This document shows, piece after piece, positions 36,961 to 50,455 of a stretch of DNA of 64,000 bases. Origin of the DNA: Margaritifera margaritifera (taxonomy: Eukaryota > Mollusca > Bivalvia > Unionida > Margaritiferidae); contig JAQPZY010001301.1 of the NCBI GenBank assembly GCA_029931535.1, positions 682,001 to 746,000 on the forward strand. The letters run 5' to 3'. The notes under the pieces are model-generated. The model saw nothing but the letters and a program-made list of their open reading frames with translations. It was not told where the DNA came from and searched no databases. A program made the position numbers and the translations under genes. Positions within the stretch are counted from its first letter, which is position 1. Every line of letters starts with the position of its first letter.

Positions 36961-37173
36961 CTGAAAATGTAAATATAGGAAGAACATAATAATAGTGCCT
37001 TATGTAGTTGTGGAGCAATAACTGCATATTGTGCGAATGCTGTAAAACTTTGTCCTAATAATAAAGTTGTTACATAGTCATAGTCAAATCTAAATATGAC
37101 ACAATTTTGATTATTTCACTATGCAGTGGAAAATAGTCATTTAATTATCATCTTACATGTATCATAATTATTA

Positions 37174-37295
<122 letters not shown>

Positions 37296-38241
37296 TAGTA
37301 TTTTACTTTACTAGCTGTCACTTTTTCGGAAGGAGATTGGTAGTTAGAATCCTATGAGAATTGGGTAATCCACGGGGTGAATCTAAAATGATGAATAAGA
37401 TGGCCCAGACCTGCATGTTTAGCAGAAGAATAAAGCATTGTTATAAAATACAAGGCATTGACTATAATATCAAACCTTTAAGGGTGCTCGTTGCAGAATA
37501 AGGTATCTTAACTTCATATTGATTCTTCCAAAAGTATGTACAAAATCAATCAATGGATTTAGGAGATATACGCATAACCCTAACTTTCCCTCAATGCTTT
37601 TAAGATATACCAGCAAATGAAAAACCTCAGAACAAAATACTAACACAAATGTTCTATAACTGTGACTGAAACAGTAAGGTCAAACAGCAAATGACGTGTC
37701 CTGCAGTATGAATTGTCTTCGAGACATACGAATTAACGCTAAGCATGATATGAATATATCAAGGGGTGTATATAAAACGTGCTTATTCTCAGTTTAACCA
37801 AAACCTTAACAATCTGTTGACATCGTAAATGCTGATGTCGGTTGAAAAGTGACCACTATTTTTCACATCTCACTAACGATGTCTTAACAAAACCTAGATA
37901 TGTATTCATGGCACTTTAATATATTTTCACAATGACATGAAGAAGGACGTTTACTAGACGGACTAAAGTGACATTATATGCTACTTAAAAAACTTTCAAG
38001 GTTTTGAACTCAGTGCTGTATTTATCATACAAATATGTACGAGATACAAGAATTCATTCAATTAAAAGTCTCACAAATGGTTAACTTAGTTAACTGTATT
38101 ATTATTTCTCTAGAATGTTGTCTCACTTACAGACTATATCACATGTGGCAAAATGAAAATTTGAATATTCTTTTTAAAAGAATTTACAGAAAAATGAAAA
38201 CTGTATGTAAGGTTTCTCCTATTACGACTAAAACAAATTAC

Positions 38242-38367
38242 CCAATTTCTTTTCAGTCTCTTTCAATAGCTGATCTTTCTCTGTGATATGTGACTGAGCA
38301 CTTAAAAGTTCCTGCATGAGGCCGTCTTTTTCTTTCTCAAAATTCTGTTCCTTTGAAAAAAGTTCAT
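38242..38367 (-). CDS. Coiled-coil cassette exon A9
   Basis: 126 bp, donor TTGG|GTAATT. Changes F4, G16, E20, L22. Its higher-order-repeat partner A12 has E20 and L22 but not F4 or G16. Confidence 0.8.
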
Positions 38368-38596
38368 CTGAAAATGTAAATATAGGAAAAATCATGATAA
38401 TAGTGCCTTATGTAGTTATGGAGTAATAACAGCATAGTGTGGGAAGGGTGTAAAACTGTGCTTATAATGAACTTGTTACATAGTAAATTCTAAATATGAC
38501 ACAATTGTAGTCATTTCACAATACAGTGTAAAAAACGGGCATTTAGTTATCATCGTATATGGATCATAATTATCAATATAATACATATCTAGAGCA

Positions 38597-38599
<3 letters not shown>

Positions 38600-38661
<62 letters not shown>

Positions 38662-38792
38662 AGAGAAACAGACAGACAGACAGACAGAGAAAAAAGGAGG
38701 GAGAAATACAAATATACATCAGAGCGGAAAGTGCTATCTCCAAAGAGTACCAATTAAAACTTCTTTAACCTGTATGATAATTTTATGTATTT

Positions 38793-38867
<75 letters not shown>
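38600..38867. repeat. Microsatellite cluster around foldback copy 4
   Basis: (TA)n then (CAGA)n at 38600-38690, a partial foldback element, then (TA)n(GT)n at 38798-38867. Confidence 0.9.
38717..38785. mobile_element. Foldback element, copy 4 (internal deletion)
   Basis: Begins CAGAGCGGAAAGTGCTATCT, the reverse complement of the right end of copy 3, then jumps to the right arm (AGTACCAATTAAAACTTCTT...AACCTGTATGATAAT). This shows that the intact element has CAGAGCGGAAAGTGCTATC at both ends as inverted repeats. Confidence 0.55.
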
Positions 38868-38868
<1 letters not shown>

Positions 38869-39921
38869 TAATATTTTCTTTTAGTACCCGTCACTTTTTA
38901 GGAAGAAGATTGGTAGTTAAAATGCTATGAGAACTGGGTGATCCACAGGATGAATCTAAAATGATGAACATAATGGCCCGGACCTGCATGTTGTGCAGAC
39001 GATCGAAGCATTGCTGTAAAATACATGGCATTTACCAAATGATCAAACCGTTAAGCCAACTCGTCTCGGGATAATTCATGTTACCTTCATAACGATTCAT
39101 CCAGAGTATGAGGAAAGAAATTAATGGGTTTATGACATATAACCCTAACCGTCCTTCAAGGTTTTTAGGAAATATCAGCAAGTAAATAAATGCTGAACAA
39201 AATCCTAACACAATGTTCTATAATCGTGACGGCCACAGCAAGGTCAAACGGGAAATGACGTGTCCTGGAGTATGAATTGCCTTTGACTCACAACAATTCA
39301 TGCTAAGTATCAGTCGAATATATCAAGGGTTTTAGGTAAAATGTGCTTATTGTCGTTTTAACCAAAACCTTAAGAATCTGTTGACATGGTCAATGCTGAT
39401 ATCGGTGGGAAAGAGATCGCTATTTTTCACATCTCACTAATGATGTTTTGACAAAACATAAATATGTATTCAAGACACTTTAGTGTCCTTTCACAATGAG
39501 ACGAGGAAAGACATTAACTAGTCAGACTAAAGTGACATTATATGCTCCCTGCATATTCTTAGAGAGAAATAAAAACACCATGGTCTGATATCAAATATAC
39601 TGTCCTTGCTTGGGAATAATCCTTATAGAGATATTTGTACATATGATATATCATTTAATGCACTTGAAACAATTTCAAGGTTTTGACTTTAATGCTGTGT
39701 TTTTTACATAAATATGTACGAGAGAGAAGTATTTATTTCATTAAAAAAACTCCCTAAAAGGTTGATTCAATTAATTGTATTATCATTTCTCTAGTATTTC
39801 GTCTTACTGTTAGGCTATATCATATGTGGCAAAATGAAAATTAGAATAATCTTTTCAAAGGATTTACAGAAAAATGAAAACTGCATGTAAGGTTTCTCCT
39901 ATTACGACTAAAACAAATTAC

Positions 39922-40047
39922 CCAATTTCTTTTCAGTCTCTTTCAATAGCTGATCTTTCTCTGTGATATGTGACTGAGCAGTTAAAAGTTTCTGCATGAG
40001 GTCGTCTTTTTCTTTCTCAAAATTCTGTTCTTTTGAAACAAATTCAT
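39922..40047 (-). CDS. Coiled-coil cassette exon A10
   Basis: 126 bp, donor TTGG|GTAATT. Changes F3, L22, T23. By eye identical at the DNA level to A13, A14 and A15. Confidence 0.8.
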
Positions 40048-41565
40048 CTGAAAATACAAATTTAGGTAAGATGATCATAATAGTGCCTTATGCAGTTGTG
40101 GAGCAATAAGTGGATAGTGTGGGTAAGGTGTAAAACATTCCGATAATAATAAGTTTGTTACATAAACAATTCTAAATATGACAAAATTTAAACATGTCTT
40201 ACTATACAATGAAAATGGACATTTAGTCATCATCTTATACCTATCATAATTAGCATGATAATATACATTTTTAACATAATTGGGTTGATAAGCAAAATGG
40301 CTCAGAACTGCATGTTTAGCAGAAGATCAAAGCATTGCTGTAAAATAAATGGCATTGACCATAAGGCAAAATGTTTAAGTGAGCACGCAGCAGAATGATT
40401 TACCCTACTTTCATAATGATTCATCCAAAGTATGAACAAAGCCAATCGACTGGTCTAGGGCATATAAGCAAATGAAAACCAACTTTACAAAAGACTTATT
40501 AAACAGTTTATATTGCCGCGATCAGGATCAAACGTCAAAACGAGGGAGTAAACCTTTAGTGAAACAAATTTGTCTCGCTTGATAAAGATTCATTCCAAGT
40601 GTGAACAAAATCCTTCAAGATTTTTAGGAAATATCCGCAAATGAAAAACCTTAAACAAAATACTAACACATATTTCCTGTAACTGTAACCACTACAGTAA
40701 GGTCAAACGGGAAATGACGTGTCCTGCAGTACGAATTATCTTTGACTTATACGAATTCATGCTAAATGATGATGTGAATATATCACGCGGTTTAAGTTAA
40801 ATGTACTTATTGTCAGTTTAACCCAAACCTTAAGAATCTGTTGACATCGTCACTGCTGATGTCAGTGGAAAAGTGACCATTATGTTTCTCATCTCACTAA
40901 TGATGTCTTGACATATCCTAGATATGTATTCAGGGCACTTTAATGTTCTTTCACAGTGACATGAAGAAGGAGGTTAACTAGCCGGACTAAAGTGACATTT
41001 TATACTCCCTCCATATTCGTGGAGAGAAAGAAAAACATCATATTCTGATATCAAAATATGCTGTCCTTGCTTGGAGATATTGCATACACAGATATTTGGA
41101 AATAGGATGTGTTGCAATGGACGCACCTGAAAAACGTTCAAGGTTGTGAAGGTTGAACTTGATGCATTGTTAATTACATAAATAAGTACAAGATACTAAC
41201 GATGTCTTGACAAAAAAAAAGATATGTATTCATGGCACTTTAATGTTCTTTCACAGTGACACGAAGAAGGACGTTAAGTAGACGGGCTAAAGTGACATTA
41301 TATGCTACTTGAAACACTTTCAAGGTTTTGAACTTAATGTTGTGTTTATTACATAAATATGTACGAGATACAAGTATCTATTCAATTAAAAAATATCCCA
41401 ACATGTTGATTCAATTAATTGTATAATCATTTTTTTTAGCATTTTGCTACCCGTGACGCAATATCATATGTGACAAAACGAAAATTCGAATAATCTTTTC
41501 AAAGAATTTTTAGAAAAATGGAAACTGTAAGTAAGGTTTCTCCTATTACGACTTAAACAAATTAC

Positions 41566-41691
41566 CCATTTTATTTTCAGTCTCTTTCAAAGGCTGATCT
41601 TTCTCTGTGATATAGGATTGAGCAGTTGAAAGTTTCTGCATGAGGTCATCTTTTTCTTTCTCAAAATTCGGTTCCTTTGAAACAAGTTCAT
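41566..41691 (-). CDS. Coiled-coil cassette exon A11 (proline class)
   Basis: 126 bp, donor ATGG|GTAATT. Same protein sequence as A8 (P8, T23, Y27, P34, N40, M42), with a single synonymous difference (Ser26 TCC instead of TCA). Confidence 0.8.
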
Positions 41692-41895
41692 CTGAAAATG
41701 TAAATATAGGAAGAACATAATAATAGTGCCTTATGTAGTTGTGGAGCAATAACTGCATATTGTGCGAACGCTGTAAAACTTTGTCCTAATAATAAAGTTG
41801 TTACATAGTCAAATCTAAATATGACACAATTTTGATTATTTCACTATGCAGTGGAAAATAGTCACTTAATTATCATCTTACATGTATCATAATTA

Positions 41896-41898
<3 letters not shown>

Positions 41899-41977
<79 letters not shown>
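41899..41977. repeat. (TA)n(GA)n compound microsatellite
   Basis: Equivalent of 37174-37288, with a shorter TA part. Confidence 0.95.
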
Positions 41978-41984
<7 letters not shown>

Positions 41985-42920
41985 TAGTATTTTACTTTAC
42001 TAGCTGTCACTTTTTCGGAAGGAGATTGGTAGTTAGAATCCTATGAGAATTGGGTAATCCACGGGGTGAATCTAAAATGATGAATACGATGGCCCAGACT
42101 TGCATGTTTAGCAGAAGAATAAAGCATTGCTATAAAATACAAGGCATTGACTATAATATCAAACCTTTAAGGGAGCTCGTTGCAGAATAAGGTATCTTAA
42201 CTTTATATTGATTCATCCAAAAGTATGAACAAAATCAATCAATGGATTTGGGAGATATACGCATAACCCAAACTTTCCCTCAATGCTTTTAGAATATACC
42301 AGCAAATGAAAAACCTCAGAACAAAATACTAGCACAAATGTTCTAAAACTGTGACTGAAACAGTAAGGTCAAACGGCAAATGACGTGTCCTGCAGTATGA
42401 ATTGTCTTCGAGACATACGAATTAACGCTAAGCATGATATGAATATATCAAGGGGTGTATATAAAATGTGCTTATTCTCAGTTTAACCAAAATCTTAACA
42501 ATCTGTTGACATCGTAACTGCTGATGTCGGTTGAAAAGTGACCACTATTTTTCACATCTCACTAACGATGTCTTAACAAAACCTAGATATGTATTCATGG
42601 CACTTTAATATATTTTCACAATGACATGAAGAAGGACGTTTACTAGACGGACTAAAGTGACATTATATGCTACTTAAAAAACTTTCAAGGTTTTGAACTC
42701 AGTGCTGTATTTATCATACAAATATGTACGAGATACAAGAATTCATTCAATTAAAAGTCTCACAAATGGTTAACTTAGTTAACTGTATTATTATTTCTCT
42801 AGAATGTTGTCTCACTTACAGGCTATATCACATGTGGCAAAATGAAAATTTGAATATTCTTTTTAAAGAATTTACAGAAAAATGAAAACTGTATGTAAGG
42901 TTTCTACTAAAACAAATTAC

Positions 42921-43046
42921 CCAATTTCTTTTCAGTCTCTTTCAATAGCTGATCTTTCTCTGTGATATGTGACTGAGCACTTAAAAGTTCCTGCATGAGG
43001 TCGTCTTTTTCTTTCTCAAAATTCTGTTCCTTTGAAACAAGTTCAT
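42921..43046 (-). CDS. Coiled-coil cassette exon A12
   Basis: 126 bp, donor TTGG|GTAATT. Changes E20 and L22. About 10 bp of intron just after the donor (the CCTATTACGA landmark, plus sense) is missing, which leaves the donor itself intact. Confidence 0.8.
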
Positions 43047-43275
43047 CTGAAAATGTAAATATAGGAAAAATCATGATAATAGTGCCTTATGTAGTTATGG
43101 AGTAATAACTGCATAGTATGGGAAGGGTGTAAAACTGTGCTCATAATAAACTTGTTACATAGTAAATTCTAAATAAGACACAATTGTAGTCATTTCACAA
43201 TACAGTGTAAAAAACGGGCAATTAGTTATCATCGTATATGGATCATAATTATCAATATAATACACATCTAGAGCA

Positions 43276-43278
<3 letters not shown>

Positions 43279-43335
<57 letters not shown>

Positions 43336-43466
43336 GAGAGACAGACAGACAGATAGGGAAAAATGAGAGGGAGAAATACAAAGATACATCAAACAGAGCG
43401 GAAAGTGCTATCTCTAAATAGTACCAATTAAAACTTCTCTCACCTGTATGATAATTTTATGTATTT

Positions 43467-43552
<86 letters not shown>
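43279..43552. repeat. Microsatellite cluster around foldback copy 5
   Basis: (TA)n with GACAGACAGACAG at 43279-43356 and (TA)n at 43471-43552. Between them lies a partial foldback element (43392-43460, starting CAGAGCGGAAAGTGCTATCT). Confidence 0.9.
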
Positions 43553-43554
<2 letters not shown>

Positions 43555-44618
43555 GTGCGTGTGGTAATATTTTCTTTTAGTAGCCGTCACTCTTTAGGAA
43601 GAAGATTGGTAGTTAAAATGCTATGAGAACTGGGTGATCCACAGGATGAATCTAAAATGATGAACATGATGGCCCGGACCTGCATGTTGTGCAGACGATC
43701 GAAGCATTGCTGTAAAATACATGGCATTTACCAAATGATCAAACCGTTAAGCCAACTCGTCTCGGGATAATTCATGTTACCTTCATAACGATTCATCCAG
43801 AGTATGAGGAAAGAAATTAATGGGTTTATGACATATAACCCTAACCGTCCTTCAAGATTTTTTAGGAAATATCAGCAAGTAAATAAATGCTGAACAAAAT
43901 CCTAACACAATGTTCTATAATCGTGACGGCCACAGCAAGGTCAAATGGGAAATGACGTGTCCTGGAGTATGAATTTCCTTTGACTCACAACAATCCATGC
44001 TAAGTATCATGCGAATATATCAAGGGGTTTAGGTAAAATGTGCTTATTGTCGTTTTAACCAAAACCTTAAGAATCTATTGACATGGTCAATGCTGATATC
44101 GGTGGGAAAGAGATCACTATTTTTCACATCTCACTAATGATGTTTTGACAAAACATAAATATGTATTCATGGCACTTTAGTGTCCTTTCACAATGAGATG
44201 AGGAAAGACATTAACTAGCCAGACTAAAGTGACATTATATGCTCCCTGCATATTCTTAGAGAGAAATAAAAACACCATGGTCTGATATCAAATATACTGT
44301 CCTTGCTTGGGAATAATCCTTATAGAGATATTTGTACATATGATATATCATTTAATGCACTTGAAACAATTTCAAGGTTTTGACTTTAATGCTGTGTTTT
44401 TTACATAAATATGTACGAGAGAGAAGTATTTATTCAATTAAAAAAACTCCCTAAAAGGTTGATTCAATTAATTGTATTATCATTTCTCTAGCATTTCGTC
44501 TTACTGTTAGGCTATATCATATGTGGCAAAATGAAAATTAGAATAATCTTTTCAAAGGATTTACAGAAAAATGAAAACTGCATGTAAGGTTTCTCCTATT
44601 ACGACTAAAACAAATTAC

Positions 44619-44744
44619 CCAATTTCTTTTCAGTCTCTTTCAATAGCTGATCTTTCTCTGTGATATGTGACTGAGCAGTTAAAAGTTTCTGCATGAGGTC
44701 GTCTTTTTCTTTCTCAAAATTCTGTTCTTTTGAAACAAATTCAT
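44619..44744 (-). CDS. Coiled-coil cassette exon A13
   Basis: 126 bp. F3, L22, T23 class, indistinguishable by eye from A10, A14 and A15. Confidence 0.8.
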
Positions 44745-46117
44745 CTGAAAATACAAATTTAGGTAAGATGATCATAATAGTGTCTTATGCAGTTGTGGAG
44801 CAATAAGTGGATAGTGTGGGTAAGGTGTAAAACATTCCGATAATAATAAGTTTGTTACATAAACAATTCTAAATATGACAAAATTTAAACATGTCTTACT
44901 ATAAAATGAAAATGGACATTTAGTCATCATCTTATACCTATCATAATTAGCATGATAATATACATTTTTAACATAATTGGGTTGATAAGCAAAATGGCTC
45001 AGAACTGCATGTTTAGCAGAAGATCAAAGCATTGCTGTAAAATAAATGGCATTGACCATAAGGCAAAACGTTTAAGTGAGCACGCAGCAGAATGATTTAC
45101 CCAACTTTCATAATGATTCATCCAAAGTATGAACAAAGCCAATCGACTGGTCTAGGGCATATAAGCAAATGAAAACCAACTTTACAAAAGACTTATTAAA
45201 CAGTTTATATTGCCGCGATCAGGATCAAATGTCAAACGAGGGAGTAAACCTTTAGTGAAACAAATTTGTCTCGCTTGATAAAGATTCATTCCAAGTGTGA
45301 ACAAAATCCTTCAAGATTTTTAGGAAATATCCGCAAATGAAAAACCTTAAACAAAATACTAACACATATTTCCTGTAACTGTAACCACTACAGTAAGATC
45401 AAACGGGAAATGACGTGTCCTGCAGTACGAATTATCTTTGACTTATACGAATTCATGCTAAATGATGATGTGAATATATCACGCGGTTTAAGTTAAATGT
45501 ACTTATTGTCAGTTTAACCCAAACCTTAAGAATCTGTTGACATCGTCACTGCTGATGTCAGTGGAAAAGTGACCATTATGTTTCTCATCTCACTAATGAT
45601 GTCTTGACATATCCTAGATATGTATTCAGGGCACTTTAATGTTCTTTCACAGTGACATGAAGAAGGAGGTTAACTAGCCGGACTAAAGTGACATTTTATA
45701 CTCCCTCCATATTCGTGGAGAGAAAGAAAAACATCATATTCTGATATCAAAATATGTTGTCCTTGCTTGGAGATATTGCATACACAGATATTTGGAAATA
45801 GGATGTGTTGCAATTGACGCACCTGAAAAACGTTCAAGGTTGTGAAGGTTGAACTTGATGCATTGTTAATTACATAAATATGTACAAGATACTAACGATG
45901 TCTTGACAAAAAAAAAGATATGTATTCATGGCACTTTAATGTTCTTTCACAGTGACACGAAGAAGGACGTTAAGTAGACGGGCTAAAGTGACATTATATG
46001 CTACTTGAAACACTTTCAAGGTTTTGAACTTAATGTTGTGTTTATTACATAAATATGTACGAGATACAAGTATCTATTCAATTAAATTGAATTATCATCT
46101 TACATGTATCATAATTA

Positions 46118-46236
<119 letters not shown>

Positions 46237-46276
46237 TAGTATTTTACTTTACTAGCCGTCACTTTTTAGGAAGAAG

Positions 46277-47783
46277 TGTCACGGAATTGTATGGTTTATG
46301 TCAATATGTATATGTGGTCAAAAAATGTATTCGGGTTTCGTTTCCGACTAGAGCGTTACTCGGGGGTTGTTTATTTTTTCGGCTCTAGTTATTTTGAAAT
46401 AATGAGCGCGATTCACCCCATGCTGTACGTGCAAATTGCTTGCAGTGAAAACTCACGTACCTAGCTGCTGCGCATATCTGTCACAGCTAGAGTACATATA
46501 GAGCGAATTCTCTATAAACAAATTACACTACGACGAGTCTTGTCAGAAAGCTTGCCTCTTTACGGGAGCAAAACTTCAGCTGTACAGGTATGTGAAATTT
46601 AAGATTGTATTCTTTATCACTATTCGTTTTATATGACATAATTGTTTCATATATTAGATGTTTTAGAATTTATTCTAAATTCTACAGAGAGTCAACACCT
46701 AGGTCATACAACGCCATGATATTAGAAATACTATAGGCTGGTTCAAGTTAGCTATTTGTTGTAACTGAACAGACGGGTATTATTTAATTATACGCGGCAT
46801 GCATTGAATGATTAATGTAATGTGTAACTAGACGTAATTCATGTGCGCGCATGCGCAACATATATCAATACGAAAGTACTAACCGTGTCATATGTACTAC
46901 ACGGTTTAGTTGTTATACTTTTAGCTGTCCTGATGTATGGTTTGGTGGTGTGAAGTCACAGAACTCGGTGTGGTTTCGTGTGACGTGTACGCTGTGTCTG
47001 GTGACGTTGTTTCGGAAGAGTGTACTGGTTTTCTCGATGCGAGGGACCAAGGCTTCTCGACCAACGGGTCTGTGTTAATGTGAAGGCTCTCGAGGGATCC
47101 TTCAACAGGCCGGGAGGGGTGGACCATGCGTGGTGGCTCCTTGACCATAGACTAGAGCGGGTGGAACCGGAGATACATCTTGGTCGTCAAACGGGCGCCA
47201 CGATAGTTATATTTATTGCGTGTTCCATTTTTATTGTTATCTCAATATTGCTATTTGTGCAAAATTACATTCATTCCCATTTCAATATCGCTATATGTGA
47301 GATAGATTCATAATTTCATGCATTCCCATTTCATTTTCGTTATATGAACGATATATCCATTAATTCATACATATTCCAATATCGCTTGATGAATTGATAA
47401 ATTGATGAGTTAACAGATTGATGAATAAATGAGTATTATATTGATAAGTGCATAAATCACATGCTTTGGTCACCCTTGGTACTTAATAAGACCTTGTTTA
47501 TATTGGGGTGTAGATCATATACTCTTATTTGTTGATTGGTGATAGGATGCTATTCACGTTTGTTTAAAATTCCATTCGTTAAATTCATCTTTGATTTTTC
47601 TCGTCGAGTTACTTGTTGTTGATAGTTCCATTTTAGGAACTTTATGATTTTTCCTTATCTTTTTGTTACAATGGTGTCAGATTTGTTCATCTTTAAATTG
47701 CGTTTATAAATAAACATCTTATTAACGCAGTTGCTTTCGGTGTCTTCACTAATCCAGTCCTCACCCGGCTTCATCCTGTGACA
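46277..47783 (+). mobile_element. Solo LTR, 1,507 bp, copy 1
   Basis: Starts TGTCACGG and ends CCTGTGACA, the TG...CA termini of retroviral-type LTRs, with the short inverted terminal TGTCAC/GTGACA. It is flanked by a perfect 5 bp duplication AGAAG (46272-46276 and 47784-47788). The empty site GGAAGAAGATTGG is present at 43595. Inside are TATAAA at 46513-46518 and AATAAA at 47709-47714, consistent with an LTR promoter and polyadenylation signal on the plus strand. No gag/pol lies between the ends, so it is a solo LTR left by LTR-LTR recombination, probably of a Gypsy-like element. The short ORFs inside are not convincing genes. Confidence 0.8.
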
Positions 47784-48801
47784 AGAAGATTGGTAGTTAA
47801 AATGCTATGAGAACTGGGTGATCCACAGGATAAATCTAAAATAATGAACATGATGGCCCGGACCTGCATGTTGTGCAGACGATCGAAGCATTGCTGTAAA
47901 ATACATGGCATTTACCAAATGATCAAACCGTTAAGCCAACTCGTCTCGGGATAATTCATGTTACCTTCATAACGATTCATCCAGAGTATGAGGAAAGAAA
48001 TTAATGGGTTTATGACATATAACCCTAACCGTCCTTCAAGGTTTTTAGGAAATATCGGCAAGTAAATAAATGCTGAACAAAATCCTAACACAATGTTCTA
48101 TAATCGTGACGGCCACAGCAAGGTCAAACGGGAAATGACGTGTCCTGGAGTATGAATTGCCTTTGACTCGCAACAATTCATGCTAAGTATCATGCGAATA
48201 TATCAAGGGTTTTAGGTAAAATGTGCTTATTGTCGTTTTAACCAAAACCTTAAGAATCTGTTGACATGGTCAATGCTGATATCGGTGGGAAAGAGATCGC
48301 TATTTTTCACATCTCACTAATGATGTTTTGACAAAACATAAATATGTATTCATGGCACTTTAGTGTCCTTTCACAATGAGACGAGGAAAGACATTAACTA
48401 GTCAGACTAAAGTGACATTATATGCTCCCTGCATATTCTTAGAGAGAAATAAAAACACCATGGTCTGATATCAAATATACTGTCCTTGCTTGGGAATAAT
48501 CCTTATAGAGATATTTGTACATATGATATATCATTTAATGCACTTGAAACAATTTCAAGGTTTTGACTTTAATGCTGTGTTTTTTACATAAATATGTACG
48601 AGAGAGAAGTATTTATTCAATTAAAAAAACTCCCTAAAAGGTTGATTCAATTAATTGTATTATCATTTCTCTAGCATTTCGTCTTACTGTTAGGCTATAT
48701 CATATGTGGCAAAATGAAAATTAGAATAATCTTTTCAAAGGATTTACAGAAAAATGAAAACTGCATGTAAGGTTTCTCCTATTACGACTAAAACAAATTA
48801 C

Positions 48802-48927
48802 CCAATTTCTTTTCAGTCTCTTTCAATAGCTGATCTTTCTCTGTGATATGTGACTGAGCAGTTAAAAGTTTCTGCATGAGGTCGTCTTTTTCTTTCTCAA
48901 AATTCTGTTCTTTTGAAACAAATTCAT
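48802..48927 (-). CDS. Coiled-coil cassette exon A14
   Basis: 126 bp. F3, L22, T23 class. It is the only exon in this 4,179 bp repeat; the other two exon classes of the 4.7 kb repeat are lost here. Confidence 0.8.
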
Positions 48928-50300
48928 CTGAAAATACAAATTTAGGTAAGATGATCATAATAGTGTCTTATGCAGTTGTGGAGCAATAAGTGGATAGTGT
49001 GGGTAAGGTGTAAAACATTCCGATAATAATAAGTTTGTTACATAAACAATTCTAAATATGACAAAATTTAAACATGTCTTACTATAAAATGAAAATGGAC
49101 ATTTAGTCATCATCTTATACCTATCATAATTAGCATGATAATATACATTTTTAACATAATTGGGTTGATAAGCAAAATGGCTCAGAACTGCATGTTTAGC
49201 AGAAGATCAAAGCATTGCTGTAAAATAAATGGCATTGACCATAAGGCAAAATGTTTAAGTGAGCACGCAGCAGAATGATTTACCCAACTTTCATAATGAT
49301 TCATCCAAAGTATGAACAAAGCCAATCGACTGGTCTAGGGCATATAAGCAAATGAAAACCAACTTTACAAAAGACTTATTAAACAGTTTATATTGCCGCG
49401 ATCAGGATCAAACGTCAAACGAGGGAGTAAACCTTTAGTGAAACAAATTTGTCTCGCTTGATAAAGATTCATTCCAAGTGTGAACAAAATCCTTCAAGAT
49501 TTTTAGGAAATATCCGCAAATGAAAAACCTTAAACAAAATACTAACACATATTTCCTGTAACTGTAACCACTACAGTAAGATCAAACGGGAAATGACGTG
49601 TCCTGCAGTACGAATTATCTTTGACTTATACGAATTCATGCTAAATGATGATGTGAATATATCACGCGGTTTAAGTTAAATGTACTTATTGTCAGTTTAA
49701 CCCAAACCTTAAGAATCTGTTGACATCGTCACTGCTGATGTCAGTGGAAAAGTGACCATTATGTTTCTCATCTCACTAATGATGTCTTGACATATCCTAG
49801 ATATGTATTCAGGGCACTTTAATGTTCTTTCACAGTGACATGAAGAAGGAGGTTAACTAGCCGGACTAAAGTGACATTTTATACTCCCTCCATATTCGTG
49901 GAGAGAAAGAAAAACATCATATTCTGATATCAAAATATGTTGTCCTTGCTTGGAGATATTGCATACACAGATATTTGGAAATAGGATGTGTTGCAATTGA
50001 CGCACCTGAAAAACGTTCAAGGTTGTGAAGGTTGAACTTGATGCATTGTTAATTACATAAATATGTACAAGATACTAACGATGTCTTGACAAAAAAAAAG
50101 ATATGTATTCATGGCACTTTAATGTTCTTTCACAGTGACACGAAGAAGGACGTTAAGTAGACGGGCTAAAGTGACATTATATGCTACTTGAAACACTTTC
50201 AAGGTTTTGAACTTAATGTTGTGTTTATTACATAAATATGTACGAGATACAAGTATCTATTCAATTAAATTGAATTATCATCTTACATGTATCATAATTA

Positions 50301-50415
<115 letters not shown>

Positions 50416-50455
50416 TAGTATTTTACTTTACTAGCCGTCACTTTTTAGGAAGAAG

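Larger units (their letters stand above)
41566..46085. repeat. Higher-order repeat, copy 2
   Basis: Contains A11, A12 and A13 and matches copy 1 throughout. It ends at a deletion junction near 46086 where the next proline-class exon should begin. Confidence 0.8.

Noticed and set aside
36815..37027. 70-codon ORF taken as a complete gene (also at 41546 and 54603)
   Set aside because: It is exon A8/A11/A16 plus intron read-through on both sides; the AG and GT borders define a 126 bp exon inside it.
39140..39155. Telomere-like ACCCTAACC near repeated units
   Set aside because: Only one to two units, and part of the ordinary intron text of the array.
46276..47313. Four ORFs of 62-97 codons (repeated at 50455-51492)
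   Set aside because: They lie on both strands inside the solo LTR and are duplicated with it. An apparent membrane segment in the last one is probably chance in AT-rich U3/R sequence.
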